Assembly (NCBI RefSeq): GCF_002736205.1
Contig: NZ_CP024091.1
Span: forward strand, 2,849,555 to 2,913,554
Origin: Pedobacter ginsengisoli
Lineage (GTDB): Bacteria > Bacteroidota > Bacteroidia > Sphingobacteriales > Sphingobacteriaceae
Direction: 5' to 3'
Length of the DNA stretch: 64,000 bases
Shown here in pieces: positions 1 to 8,391 of this stretch. Position 1 is the first letter of the stretch, and every line of letters begins with the position of its first letter. Made by a program: the position numbers and the translations under genes. Below the pieces are notes generated by a model that was given only the letters and a program-made list of their open reading frames with translations, was not told the DNA's origin and did not search any database.

Positions 1-62
1 GGGATAGAGGAGAGAAAGAGAGGGTAGAGAAAGGAAATTGAGAGAGTAAAATAGAGATAGGA
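1..62. other. Purine-rich tract at window edge
   Basis: The first 62 bases contain no C and only a few T on the plus strand, giving an almost pure A/G run. No open frame of note lies in it. It sits downstream of the sulfate operon terminator, and the gene beyond the window edge is unknown. The rest of 1-231 holds only the terminator hairpin listed separately. Confidence 0.6.
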
Positions 63-151
63 CAAATTTATTTGAGGGGAATCTGGATTAGAAAGTAACA
101 TTTGCCAAGTTAAGCGTCTAGAAAAAATCAATTGTACTGCGAAGAGACCTA

Positions 152-185
152 GGAACTTTTGCCCTTTTTCAGGGCAAAAGATTCC
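152..185 (-). terminator. Terminator of the sulfate assimilation operon
   Basis: A 10-bp perfect stem (CTTTTGCCCT at 156-165, AGGGCAAAAG at 171-180) with a 5-nt loop is extended by GGAA/TTCC at 152-155 and 182-185 around a one-base bulge. It lies about 50 bp past the cysN stop. There is no long U-run after it, so it is called from the stem and its position. Confidence 0.7.
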
Positions 186-231
186 AGACTCTGAGTAGTA
201 TGTTGATTTTTTTCAAAAGCAAACAAGAAAT

Positions 232-1482
232 CTAATCTGCTACAGCTCTGAACATCAAAGCAGCTACAGTTAAATTAGTTCTGCTGTCTATTAAAATAGC
301 AGCGCCATTAGCCTTATTATCCGTGTAAAAGTCAAACGCAAGCGCATCAGCCGTTTTAATTACTATACGACCTATGTCGTTTAATTTAAAGTCGTAAGCT
401 TCCTGTTTTTCAAGGGTGTTGATATCCACTTTGTGGATGATCTCACGAACTTTACACTTAGTAACCTTGCTATTGTGTTGCAACAAATAAGTAATACTCT
501 CATCAAGAGGGCGCTTATCCATCCAGCATACATCAGCTTCAATCAGCTGAGAATGTTGAGGTAAGTGATCGGAATTCACCAATACATCTCCGCGACTAAT
601 ATCTATATTATCTTTCAGGTGAATGGTTACCGACTGGCCTGCATGTACTTCAGAAGGAGTTTGATCAAATACTTCAATACGTTCAATAACTGAGCTGGTA
701 CCAGAAGGCAACACAGTTACTTTATCGTTTACATTAAATGAACCACTAAGCACACGACCAGCATAACCTCTGTAATCATGAAGTTCATCTGTTTGAGGCC
801 TAACCACCCACTGCACAGGCATACGGGCAAGATTATAATCAGGGCCAGTCTCTACATCAACATTCTCCAGGAAATGAAGCAAGCTCTGGCCTTTATACCA
901 AGGCATATGTTCCGATTCATTAACTACGTTATCACCTTTTAAGGCACTAATAGGAATAAAAGTAACATCCTTTAAACTTAAGTTAGCGGCAAGAGCTTTA
1001 TACTTATCGGTAATGGCATTAAATACATCCTCACTAAAATCTACCATATCCATTTTGTTTAAGCACACTACAACATGCTCAATACCTAATAAAGAAACCA
1101 GGTAAGAATGTCTGATGGTCTGCTCAATCACACCATTACGTGCATCAATTAAAATGATGGCAAGTTTGGCAGTAGATGCACCTGTAATCATGTTACGGGT
1201 ATACTGAATATGACCCGGGGTATCAGCTATGATAAACTTACGTTTATCGGTCTGAAAATATTTATAAGCCACATCAATGGTAATCCCCTGCTCTCTTTCG
1301 GCCCTTAAGCCGTCTGTTAAAATAGCAAGATCAATTGATCCATCATCGTTTTTACGGTTAGATTGCTGTAAAGCCTCTAGCTGATCGGCTAAAATGGAAT
1401 CGGTATCATATAACAGCCTTCCAATAAGTGTGCTTTTACCATCATCAACACTACCGGCTGTAAAAAATTTAAGTAAGTTCAT
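232..1482 (-). CDS. cysN: Sulfate adenylyltransferase subunit 1 (GTPase)
   Basis: This is the GTP-hydrolysing large subunit of ATP sulfurylase, which with CysD activates cytoplasmic sulfate to adenosine 5'-phosphosulfate (APS). The 416-residue protein starts almost directly with the G1 P-loop (GSVDDGKS at residues 10-17). It then shows the G3 motif DTPGH (87-91) and G4 NKMD (142-145), followed by EF-Tu-like beta-barrel domains. It ends without the C-terminal APS kinase (CysC) domain carried by CysNC proteins, so the pathway here probably stops at APS. The ATG overlaps the cysD stop by one base (TAATG), suggesting translational coupling. It is the last gene of the six-gene operon. Identity is clear from motifs and context. 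Confidence 0.95.
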   Translation of the reverse strand: MNLLKFFTAGSVDDGKSTLIGRLLYDTDSILADQLEALQQSNRKNDDGSIDLAILTDGLRAEREQGITIDVAYKYFQTDKRKFIIADTPGHIQYTRNMITGASTAKLAIILIDARNGVIEQTIRHSYLVSLLGIEHVVVCLNKMDMVDFSEDVFNAITDKYKALAANLSLKDVTFIPISALKGDNVVNESEHMPWYKGQSLLHFLENVDVETGPDYNLARMPVQWVVRPQTDELHDYRGYAGRVLSGSFNVNDKVTVLPSGTSSVIERIEVFDQTPSEVHAGQSVTIHLKDNIDISRGDVLVNSDHLPQHSQLIEADVCWMDKRPLDESITYLLQHNSKVTKCKVREIIHKVDINTLEKQEAYDFKLNDIGRIVIKTADALAFDFYTDNKANGAAILIDSRTNLTVAALMFRAVAD

Positions 1483-2387
1483 TAAAAGTATCCTCCTTTT
1501 TTGCGGTCTTCCATTGCAGCTTCCGACACTTTATCGTCCATGCGGGCTCCGCGTTCACTAATCTTTGATGCGCTGATTTCAGCAATGATATCGTCCAGCT
1601 GATCGGCATCCGACTCAACTGCTGCAGTACAGCTCATATCTCCAACTGTACGGAAACGCACTTTTTTGTGTTCAACAATATCCTCTTCGTCCATATTTAA
1701 GAATGGAGAAGCCGCCATTAACTGACCATTTCGCGTAATTACATCCCTTTCATGAGCAAAATAAATAGAAGGAAGTTCAATATTCTCACGACGAATGTAA
1801 TTCCAAACATCAAGCTCAGTCCAGTTACTGATAGGGAAAACACGAACGTTTTCGCCTTTGTGGATCTTTCCGTTATAGATATTCCACAACTCCGGACGCT
1901 GACGTTTTGGATCCCATTGTCCAAACTCATCCCTTACCGAAAAGATACGCTCTTTAGCACGGGCTTTTTCTTCATCTCTGCGGGCACCGCCAATACAGGC
2001 ATCAAAACCGTGAGCAGCAATAGTATCCAAAAGTGTAACCGTTTGCAAAGAATTTCTACTTGCATTTTTACCTTTCTGCTCTACCACTTTGCCCTGATCT
2101 ATAGAATCCTGAACTGAACCAACAATTAGCTTTTCGCCAATGCGTTCAATCATTTTATCTCTGTAGGTGATGGTTTCCTCAAAGTTGTGTCCAGTGTCAA
2201 TATGCACCAAAGGGAAAGGAAATTTACCAGGTCTGAAAGCCTTTTCAGCCAAACGTACCAGTGTAATAGAATCCTTACCTCCCGAAAACAACAGGGCCGG
2301 CTTTTCAAATTGCCCTGCAACTTCACGTAAAATGTGAATTGCCTCGGCCTCTAATTCGTCTAAATAATCTAAATTATACTTACTCAT
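1482..2387 (-). CDS. cysD: Sulfate adenylyltransferase subunit 2
   Basis: This is the catalytic ATP sulfurylase subunit of the PAPS reductase/PP-loop superfamily. It adenylates sulfate to APS in complex with the GTPase CysN encoded just downstream. The 301-residue length is normal for the family. The PP-loop SGGKDS is at residues 35-40, and the basic C-terminal end (DRKKGGYF) is typical of CysD. The gene starts at an ATG 15 bp after the cysH stop and overlaps cysN by one base, so cysH, cysD and cysN should be co-transcribed and co-translated. Nothing is unusual in the sequence. Confidence 0.95.
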   Translation of the reverse strand: MSKYNLDYLDELEAEAIHILREVAGQFEKPALLFSGGKDSITLVRLAEKAFRPGKFPFPLVHIDTGHNFEETITYRDKMIERIGEKLIVGSVQDSIDQGKVVEQKGKNASRNSLQTVTLLDTIAAHGFDACIGGARRDEEKARAKERIFSVRDEFGQWDPKRQRPELWNIYNGKIHKGENVRVFPISNWTELDVWNYIRRENIELPSIYFAHERDVITRNGQLMAASPFLNMDEEDIVEHKKVRFRTVGDMSCTAAVESDADQLDDIIAEISASKISERGARMDDKVSEAAMEDRKKGGYF

Positions 2388-2402
2388 TTTCTTTGTTGCA
2401 AT

Positions 2403-3107
2403 TTACGAAGTGGCATGTAAACCACACTCTTTTTTTGATTGATCTTCCCACCACCAGCGGCCAGCTCTAAAATCTTCACCTTCTCTTACCGCTCTTGTAC
2501 AAGGAGCACATCCTATACTCGGAAAACCCTTATCGTGTAATGTATTATAAACAATGTTATTCTTTTTAATGTATTCTTTTACCTCATCAAGCGACCAGAA
2601 AAAGATCGGATGAAACTTAATCAACTGATTTTGCTCATCCCACTCAAGGTTGGCCATATCATGTCTGTTAACAGATTGCTCAGATCTGATACCGGTAACC
2701 CATAGATTGTTACCGTTTAAAGCGCGCCTTAATGGTTCCAGTTTACGGATTCCGCAGCACTCTTTTCTATTCTCTACTGATTCATAAAAACTGCTGGGTC
2801 CCTTTTTATTCACCATCTCCTGCACAGCTTCAGCCTGCGGAAAATAAGCCAAAATCGGTTTCTTATAAATTTCTAAAGTACGGTTCCAAACATAATACGT
2901 TTCAGGAAATAATCTTCCGGTTTCTAATGTAAAAACCTCAATAGGAATATCGTTTGCAAAGATCATGTGCGTAATCACCTGATCTTCCCAACCAAAACTG
3001 GTCGAAAAAACAATCTTACCCGGATATTCACTTGCAAAGAATTTAAGTGCATCAACCGGATCAAGTCCTTTTATTTTTTCTGCTATTTCTTCTAATTTTT
3101 CCTTCAT
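2403..3107 (-). CDS. cysH: APS reductase (CysH family, iron-sulfur type)
   Basis: This thioredoxin-dependent reductase converts activated sulfate to sulfite. The 234-residue protein has the PP-loop-like fold and the catalytic Cys228 in a C-terminal ECGLH motif. It also has the paired cysteines Cys117-Cys118 and Cys200-x2-Cys203, which bind a [4Fe-4S] cluster in bacterial APS reductases and are absent from E. coli-type PAPS reductases. Together with the missing CysC domain in CysN, this points to APS rather than PAPS as substrate; that is inference from family knowledge. The gene lies 2 bp after the siroheme/TauE fusion stop and 15 bp before cysD. Confidence 0.92.
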   Translation of the reverse strand: MKEKLEEIAEKIKGLDPVDALKFFASEYPGKIVFSTSFGWEDQVITHMIFANDIPIEVFTLETGRLFPETYYVWNRTLEIYKKPILAYFPQAEAVQEMVNKKGPSSFYESVENRKECCGIRKLEPLRRALNGNNLWVTGIRSEQSVNRHDMANLEWDEQNQLIKFHPIFFWSLDEVKEYIKKNNIVYNTLHDKGFPSIGCAPCTRAVREGEDFRAGRWWWEDQSKKECGLHATS

Positions 3108-3109
3108 AA

Positions 3110-4630
3110 CTAAACTAATTTGAGGATAAAGTTGATGATGCTTCTTAAACTTACCAGAACTACAAGAATACCAACCGCAACCATAATAGTTTTAGCAGAG
3201 ATCTTGTTAGATACCCTTGCTGCAATTGGCGATGCAAGTGCACTGCCGATAACTAAGCCTCCTACCGCTTCCCAGTGTGCACCATTTAACATCGTGATAA
3301 AGGTTAGCGAACTCATCAACGCAATAAAAAAGCGCGTTATTTTTACTGTTCCTAATGAAAACCGGGCATTTCTTCCGCCAGCTATTAAGCTCGACAAAAC
3401 GATAGACCCCCAGCCTCCACCGCCAACAGCATCAATAAAACCGCCAAACAACCCCAATAAAGAAACCTTCTTTATCTTTTTCTTTGGGCCCTTTGTTTTG
3501 GCATTTACTTTATATGCTTTAGAAAGGATTACAAATCCCAATATCAAAGTATATAAAGAAACAACTGGTTTGGTATAACTACTGTAATGCTCTAATGATG
3601 ATAACAAGTATGCTCCGGTTACAGCTCCCAAAATTCCGGGAAGTAGCAACAACCTGAACAATTTCCAGTTTACATTACCAAAGCGATAGTGCATCCAGCC
3701 TGCTATACCATTACTCAAAATCTCTGAAAGGTGAACGCCCATACTGGCCGAAGCCGGCGGAACACCCATTGCCAAAGAGAATGAGGTAGTAGTAACACCG
3801 TACGACATTCCAATCGCACCATCAATCATTGCAAAAACAAAACCTCCCAGCAAGAACCAATAGAACATCGGGTTCAGATTTTCAATATAAGTCTGAAATT
3901 CCGGTTCTTTATGCCAAAATGCAGTAACTACAATTACAAAAGAAAACACAATTGCAAGCCATATCAGCCACTTCATCCTTCCCCTCTTGCTTTTCTCTTC
4001 TTTGTCTTTAATTAAAGAAGATTCTTCTGTAAGCTCAGCATCAACTAATGTATTTCCTTCAACTAATGATAAAGTTACTTCATTTAGTTTTTTAACTTTC
4101 GAAGCAAAATCACCACTAAGTGTATTTCTAAGTGCTTCCATTTGCTGCAGTGTATCGTTTAACTCGTCAGGCAAACTATCATTAAGCACTTCTTTCAACC
4201 GTTTTGCAATGGTTGGCGATTTACCGTTGGTAGATATTGCTATTTTAAGGTCGCCCTTTTTAACAATTGAACCCAGGTAAAAGTTACACAGGTCAGGTTT
4301 ATCAGCAAAGTTAACCAGCAAATTACGCTGATCAGCCTGTATCCTGATTTCCTGATTCAATAATTCATTATTTGTAGCTGCTACTACCAGATCTGCACCA
4401 TTAAGATCGGCAGCAGCAAACTCTTTTTGAATTACAGTTACCCCCTCATGCTTATCGGCAAGTTCCTGCAGTTCCGGTAAAATCTCAAGCCCTATAACAG
4501 TAACCCGGGCATCCGGACTATTACCTAATATTGCTGTTAACTTTTCCAAACCAACCGGGCCAGCGCCAACAAGTATGGTGTGTATGGTATTCAATTTTAT
4601 GAAGACAGGAAATAACTGATTGCCTTCCAT
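3110..4630 (-). CDS. Fusion: siroheme synthase N-domain + TauE/SafE permease
   Basis: This 506-residue protein joins two activities. Residues about 1-195 match the CysG N-terminal half (precorrin-2 dehydrogenase/sirohydrochlorin ferrochelatase), with an NAD-binding GAGPVG at 22-27 and a helical dimerisation part. A charged linker (about 196-218) leads into a membrane region from about 219 to the end with roughly eight hydrophobic segments, including two glycine-rich repeats typical of TauE/SafE (TSUP) anion exporters. Siroheme is the sulfite reductase cofactor and TSUP carriers move sulfite or sulfate, so both halves fit the operon. It follows cobA by 5 bp. There is no frame break between the halves. 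The substrate of the permease half is not known. Confidence 0.85.
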   Translation of the reverse strand: MEGNQLFPVFIKLNTIHTILVGAGPVGLEKLTAILGNSPDARVTVIGLEILPELQELADKHEGVTVIQKEFAAADLNGADLVVAATNNELLNQEIRIQADQRNLLVNFADKPDLCNFYLGSIVKKGDLKIAISTNGKSPTIAKRLKEVLNDSLPDELNDTLQQMEALRNTLSGDFASKVKKLNEVTLSLVEGNTLVDAELTEESSLIKDKEEKSKRGRMKWLIWLAIVFSFVIVVTAFWHKEPEFQTYIENLNPMFYWFLLGGFVFAMIDGAIGMSYGVTTTSFSLAMGVPPASASMGVHLSEILSNGIAGWMHYRFGNVNWKLFRLLLLPGILGAVTGAYLLSSLEHYSSYTKPVVSLYTLILGFVILSKAYKVNAKTKGPKKKIKKVSLLGLFGGFIDAVGGGGWGSIVLSSLIAGGRNARFSLGTVKITRFFIALMSSLTFITMLNGAHWEAVGGLVIGSALASPIAARVSNKISAKTIMVAVGILVVLVSLRSIINFILKLV

Positions 4631-4635
4631 AAAAA

Positions 4636-5427
4636 CTACAATTCTTCTTTTAAGGCCTGATAAAAATCCTTAATTGGCTGAAAAGAAGGATGTAAAGAAA
4701 CAACCTGACCAAATATCAATAAAGCCGGTGCTTCAATACCTTTTTCCTCTACCAGTTCCACAATAGTATCTACAGTACCCACGGCTAGTTTTTCATTCTC
4801 TGTTGATCCGCTTTGAATAGCAGCCACAGGCAATAAATTCTTACCCTCATTCTGAAACAGTTTTACAATCTCTTTAAGCTTACCCAAACCCATCAATACC
4901 ACTACAGTAGCTTTTGAACGGGCAGCTTCATAAAGATCATTAGATATTTTTCCTGAAGAAGTGGTACCAGTTACCACCCAAAAACTCTCGCTAAGTCCAC
5001 GGTGTGTTACCGGAATCTGTTGTAATCCAGGTACTGATATAGAGCTTGATAAGCCAGGCACAACCGTTACCGGCACACTGTAACCTGCAGCAAAATCCAA
5101 TTCTTCATACCCTCTGCCAAAAACAAACGGATCGCCGCCTTTTAAACGAACAACGTGGCCGTAGTTAAGGGCGTAATCAATCATCAGCTTATTTATTGCA
5201 TCCTGTCCATATGAATGTTCACCGGATCTTTTACCAACATATACCTTAATGGCATTAGGGTTGGCATAATCTAAAACCCCTTCATTAACTAATGCATCAT
5301 ACAAAACTACATCAGCAGTTTTTAGCGCATTAGCCCCTTTCATGGTGATTAGTTCCGGATCACCAGGACCAGCGCCCACAAGCGTGATCCTAGGTTCTCT
5401 GTTATATATATTTTTATGAGTGATCAT
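4636..5427 (-). CDS. cobA: Uroporphyrinogen-III C-methyltransferase
   Basis: This SAM-dependent enzyme methylates uroporphyrinogen III at C2 and C7 to precorrin-2, the first committed siroheme step. The tetrapyrrole methylase fold is shown by VGAGPGDPELITMKG near the N-terminus, VVRLKGGDPFVFGRG in the middle and VVPGLSSS after it. I place the start at the ATG at 5427 (263 residues), 4 bp after the sulfite reductase stop and preceded by a purine-rich GAGGGGAG. An upstream ATG at 5478 would add 17 residues and overlap the previous gene. The product feeds the CysG-like half of the next gene. Confidence 0.93.
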   Translation of the reverse strand: MITHKNIYNREPRITLVGAGPGDPELITMKGANALKTADVVLYDALVNEGVLDYANPNAIKVYVGKRSGEHSYGQDAINKLMIDYALNYGHVVRLKGGDPFVFGRGYEELDFAAGYSVPVTVVPGLSSSISVPGLQQIPVTHRGLSESFWVVTGTTSSGKISNDLYEAARSKATVVVLMGLGKLKEIVKLFQNEGKNLLPVAAIQSGSTENEKLAVGTVDTIVELVEEKGIEAPALLIFGQVVSLHPSFQPIKDFYQALKEEL

Positions 5428-5431
5428 TCGG

Positions 5432-7516
5432 TTACTCCCCTCTTGTTCCTTTAATTGAGTTATAAAAACGTTCAACATCAGCTAAGTAAGCTGTTGCAAA
5501 TGCTTCTGTAGGCTCGTTTTTGTTAATTTGAAGTACCAGATCATTAAATGAACCTTCAAGTACAATCTCTCCGGTTTCAACGTAGTTTTTATCAAACTCT
5601 CTGATCACTCCTATTTGGGTACTGCTATTCACACCTTTATCAAGCAATAAAGCTTTGGCAGAACCAACAAATACTGCATAAGTATGATAAATAGCATCAG
5701 ACCATGCGCCAGCTTCGTAAGAGGCTTTTGCCCAACCTAATTTTTCTTCAGATTCTAATAACAAAGTAGCAACAAGATCTATCACCACACCAGCACATTC
5801 GCCAACACCAATAGCAGTTTCAAAGGTTTCTTCATGCCCCCAATCCACAAACTCTTCATCTTTAAGATTCGTAAGATCAGCAAGTGGTTTCAACAACTGG
5901 TAAAAATAATCCTTACCATTTCTGTCGTAATATTGGTTAAAGCCCTCTCCTGTTTCAGCTTTAGCACCAAAGTCGTTTAATAATGTCCTTAAAACATCAG
6001 TAGCACGTTTAGATGGCGCTTTAATTACGCGCTCTGCTACCCTTCCTTCGCCATTACCAACCGTACCACCACCAAGCATTACCTGTACCGCAGGTACAAC
6101 TTTGCCGCTAGCCTTTACAGAGCTGCCATGAAAACCAATATGAGCCAAACCATGCTGTCCGCATGAGTTCATACATCCACTGATCTTTATTTTAAGATCT
6201 TTATCGTAAATCAATTCTGGATATTCTTCGTAGATCACGTCTTCTAAAGCAACAGAAAGCGACATACTGTTCGATATACCCAGGTTACAAGTATCAGTAC
6301 CAGGGCAGGTAGTAACATCGCCAACACTATCAAAGCCCGGTTTAGCAAAGCCCAAAGCTTTAAGTTCAACATATAATGAAGGTAAAGCGCCTTCTCTAAC
6401 AAATTTCAATAATAAACCCTGGTTCTGGGTAACACGAATTTCATCAGCAGCAAAAGGGCTGATTGCATCAACCAGTTTACGTGCAAGATCGGTTGGAATA
6501 TCACCTTTAGTTACTTTAATGTACACCCCATAAAAACCTTCTTGCTTTTGAGCAACAACGTTGGTAGCGCGCCAATGTTTGTAATCCAACGAATTCACCA
6601 CATCCTCCAAAGCAGGATAATCTAATAATTCAGGCACCTGAGGATCAAGTACAGCATCACGGTCTATTTTAAAAGATTTTGACTTATTCGCCACACGCTC
6701 TTCTTCAATAAGCCTTACAACCTCTTCTAAACCTAATTTCTGAACCAGGTATTTTAGACGTGCTTTATTTCTATTGGTTCTTTCCCCATAGCGATCAAAC
6801 ACTCTTAGCATTGCTTCAGCATAAGGAATGATCTGATCCTCGTGCAGAAAATCGTGAACAGGTTCAGCTAAAAATGGCTGAGCTCCTAAACCACCACCTA
6901 AAACCACTTTAAAACCACGTTCACCCTGCTCATTAATTTTAGGAATAAAACCAAGATCATGGATGTAGCTAAATGCCGAATCAGTTTCGTCAGATGAGAA
7001 AGAAAACTTGATCTTTCTGCCCATCTCCTGACAAATTGGGTTACGTAAAAAATATTTAAAGAATGCATGCGCATAAGGCGACACATCAAATGGTTCATTT
7101 GGATTTATGCCTGCATCCGGAGATGAGGTTACGTTACGAACAGTGTTTCCGCAGGCTTCGCGAATGGTAACATCGTCACGTTGAAGTTCTTCCCAAAGCT
7201 GAGGAGTTCTATCTAAACTCACATAGTGAATTTGAATATCCTGACGAGTTGTAAGGTGTAGATTCCTGCTTGCATACTCATCAGATACATCTGCAATGCG
7301 CAAAAGCTGACTAAAAGTTACTTTACCAAATGGTAGCTTAATACGCACCATTTGAACGCCAGGCTGTCTTTGGCCATAAACACCACGCGCCAAACGCAAG
7401 CTTCTAAATTTCTCATCATGGATTTTACCCTCACGGAATTCCCTGATCTTCTTTTCAAGATCGATTATATCTTTTTCGACAATAGGATTTTCTAACTCTG
7501 TTCTAAAGCTCTGCAT
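5432..7516 (-). CDS. Sulfite reductase (siroheme/4Fe-4S) with C-terminal HEPN-like tail
   Basis: This is the nitrite/sulfite reductase-family haemoprotein that reduces sulfite to sulfide, and the first gene of the operon. Its 694 residues contain two ferredoxin-like half-repeats. The siroheme/[4Fe-4S] ligands are in TCPGTDTCNLG (Cys404, Cys410) and SGCMNSCGQHG (Cys448, Cys452). The catalytic core ends near residue 560. The last 110-120 residues form an extra helical module that resembles a HEPN-type bundle and is not part of the core enzyme. Nitrite reduction cannot be excluded from motifs alone, but APS reductase, CysDN and siroheme genes alongside make sulfite the likely substrate. The electron donor is probably ferredoxin, as no CysJ flavoprotein is present here. 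Confidence 0.9.
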   Translation of the reverse strand: MQSFRTELENPIVEKDIIDLEKKIREFREGKIHDEKFRSLRLARGVYGQRQPGVQMVRIKLPFGKVTFSQLLRIADVSDEYASRNLHLTTRQDIQIHYVSLDRTPQLWEELQRDDVTIREACGNTVRNVTSSPDAGINPNEPFDVSPYAHAFFKYFLRNPICQEMGRKIKFSFSSDETDSAFSYIHDLGFIPKINEQGERGFKVVLGGGLGAQPFLAEPVHDFLHEDQIIPYAEAMLRVFDRYGERTNRNKARLKYLVQKLGLEEVVRLIEEERVANKSKSFKIDRDAVLDPQVPELLDYPALEDVVNSLDYKHWRATNVVAQKQEGFYGVYIKVTKGDIPTDLARKLVDAISPFAADEIRVTQNQGLLLKFVREGALPSLYVELKALGFAKPGFDSVGDVTTCPGTDTCNLGISNSMSLSVALEDVIYEEYPELIYDKDLKIKISGCMNSCGQHGLAHIGFHGSSVKASGKVVPAVQVMLGGGTVGNGEGRVAERVIKAPSKRATDVLRTLLNDFGAKAETGEGFNQYYDRNGKDYFYQLLKPLADLTNLKDEEFVDWGHEETFETAIGVGECAGVVIDLVATLLLESEEKLGWAKASYEAGAWSDAIYHTYAVFVGSAKALLLDKGVNSSTQIGVIREFDKNYVETGEIVLEGSFNDLVLQINKNEPTEAFATAYLADVERFYNSIKGTRGE

Positions 7517-7672
7517 CTTTTGTTAGGTCTAATTTAAAAAAAGCTCCTTGGTCGGGGAGACTGAAGAAGCTTTTAAAAGTTTTGTTCCAAACAGCCCGTA
7601 GTACTACCCTTTCATGCATTGCATGATCACGTAATTAAAACTACAATTCACTGTTTTCATAAAGCAAATATA
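7517..7672 (-). promoter_or_regulatory. Leader and promoter of the sulfate assimilation operon
   Basis: The gap 7517-7888 is the only stretch over 300 bp without a gene. On the minus strand it holds a Bacteroidota-type -7 box TATATTTG (7672-7665) without a clear -33 TTG. A leader of about 145 nt follows, containing a 10-bp palindrome GTAGTACTAC (7607-7598) and the terminator-like hairpin. A 38-codon frame from the ATG at 7619 crosses the hairpin and stops just inside the sulfite reductase gene, and a 6-codon frame (MQCMKG) starts at 7624. I do not recognise a known riboswitch class. The half nearer 7889 is AT-rich with nothing else visible. Confidence 0.55.
7535..7574 (-). terminator. Attenuator-like hairpin in the sulfate operon leader
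   Basis: Read on the minus strand, AAAAGCTTCTT (7574-7564) pairs with AAGGAGCTTTT (7549-7539) with one G-U pair over 11 bp. The loop is C-rich and the stem is followed by a run of U. It sits only about 20 bp before the sulfite reductase start, so it resembles an attenuator rather than the end of an upstream gene. Confidence 0.65.
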
Positions 7673-7888
7673 TAAAGTATATAGGTTTGGTAGTACATGG
7701 AATTGTAAAATAAATATTAATATACTAATTATCAATCAGTTATTTTGCTATTTAAAACCATTCAAGATTAGCTAACTTAGTGCTACTCAGCTCCGCTCTA
7801 TGTTAACAAGCGAACAAATGTTAACATAATGATAATATGAATTTTACACTATCTTTATGTTGTTTTGTAATTCTTAAAAAGATACGTC

Positions 7889-8200
7889 ATGAAAGATAAA
7901 AAAAAGGGATCCTCCATCAAATCTGCAATCAAAGAACTCCGCAAATCTCTAAATACTCAAATTGCTTCGGGAATTGAAGCAGTAGTTACAGGATTAGACT
8001 ACAATCCGAAAGATGCCAAAAAAGAAATCAATAAAGCAGCAGTTAAACTGGCTAAAAAACTATCTAAAAAACTTAAAGTAAGCAGCTCTGATTTAATTGA
8101 AGCAAGTTCAGTTGCTAAAAAAGCTGAAGCTCCAGTTAAAGAAACTACAGCTACCGCTAAAGCTAAAAAACCGGCAATAAAAGAACCTGTTAAAAAATAA
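7889..8200 (+). CDS. Lysine-rich small basic protein, unknown function
   Basis: This is a 103-residue protein with about a quarter lysine. Residues 1-75 could form helices (KSAIKELRKSLNTQIASG, then a KxxKK-rich stretch). Residues about 76-103 are a low-complexity Ala/Lys/Pro/Thr tail resembling histone-H1-like or HU-extension tails. It has no signal peptide or membrane segment. Such composition suits nucleic-acid or polyanion binding, but that is inference and I do not recognise the family. It stands alone, divergent from the sulfate operon, with an intergenic hairpin repeat downstream. Confidence 0.75.
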   Translation: MKDKKKGSSIKSAIKELRKSLNTQIASGIEAVVTGLDYNPKDAKKEINKAAVKLAKKLSKKLKVSSSDLIEASSVAKKAEAPVKETTATAKAKKPAIKEPVKK

Positions 8201-8287
8201 CGCTGACTTTTTCATCATACTGAAGCCACCATATCGGCCTGAGGCCTAAGTATTAGAAATACAAAGAAGAGACGACAGCATCGTGTT

Positions 8288-8364
8288 CATCTCCTCATTT
8301 CGAACGCATTGAGAAACCTCTTGTTTAGACACTGTCCAAGAGATCTCTCGATGCCCTCGAGATG
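8288..8364. repeat. Intergenic imperfect inverted repeat (copy 1)
   Basis: CATCTC (8288-8293) pairs with GAGATG (8359-8364), and inside it GAGAAACCTCTTG (8311-8323) pairs with CAAGAGATCTCTC (8337-8349) with two mismatches. The hairpin lies between two convergent genes. A shorter element with the same CATCTCGAACGCAT core is at 13195-13218, so it looks like a dispersed palindromic intergenic repeat. It may also act as a terminator. Confidence 0.6.
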
Positions 8365-8391
8365 ACGGCAGTTATTAAACAATCTGCCACT

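Noticed and set aside
7503..7619. 38-codon frame in the leader of the sulfate operon as a real protein
   Set aside because: It runs through the terminator-like hairpin and ends inside the next gene, so the RNA structure explains the sequence better. It is kept only as an observation, not as a CDS.
7517..7672. S-box (SAM) riboswitch in the sulfate operon leader
   Set aside because: The conserved S-box sequence blocks are not present on either strand.
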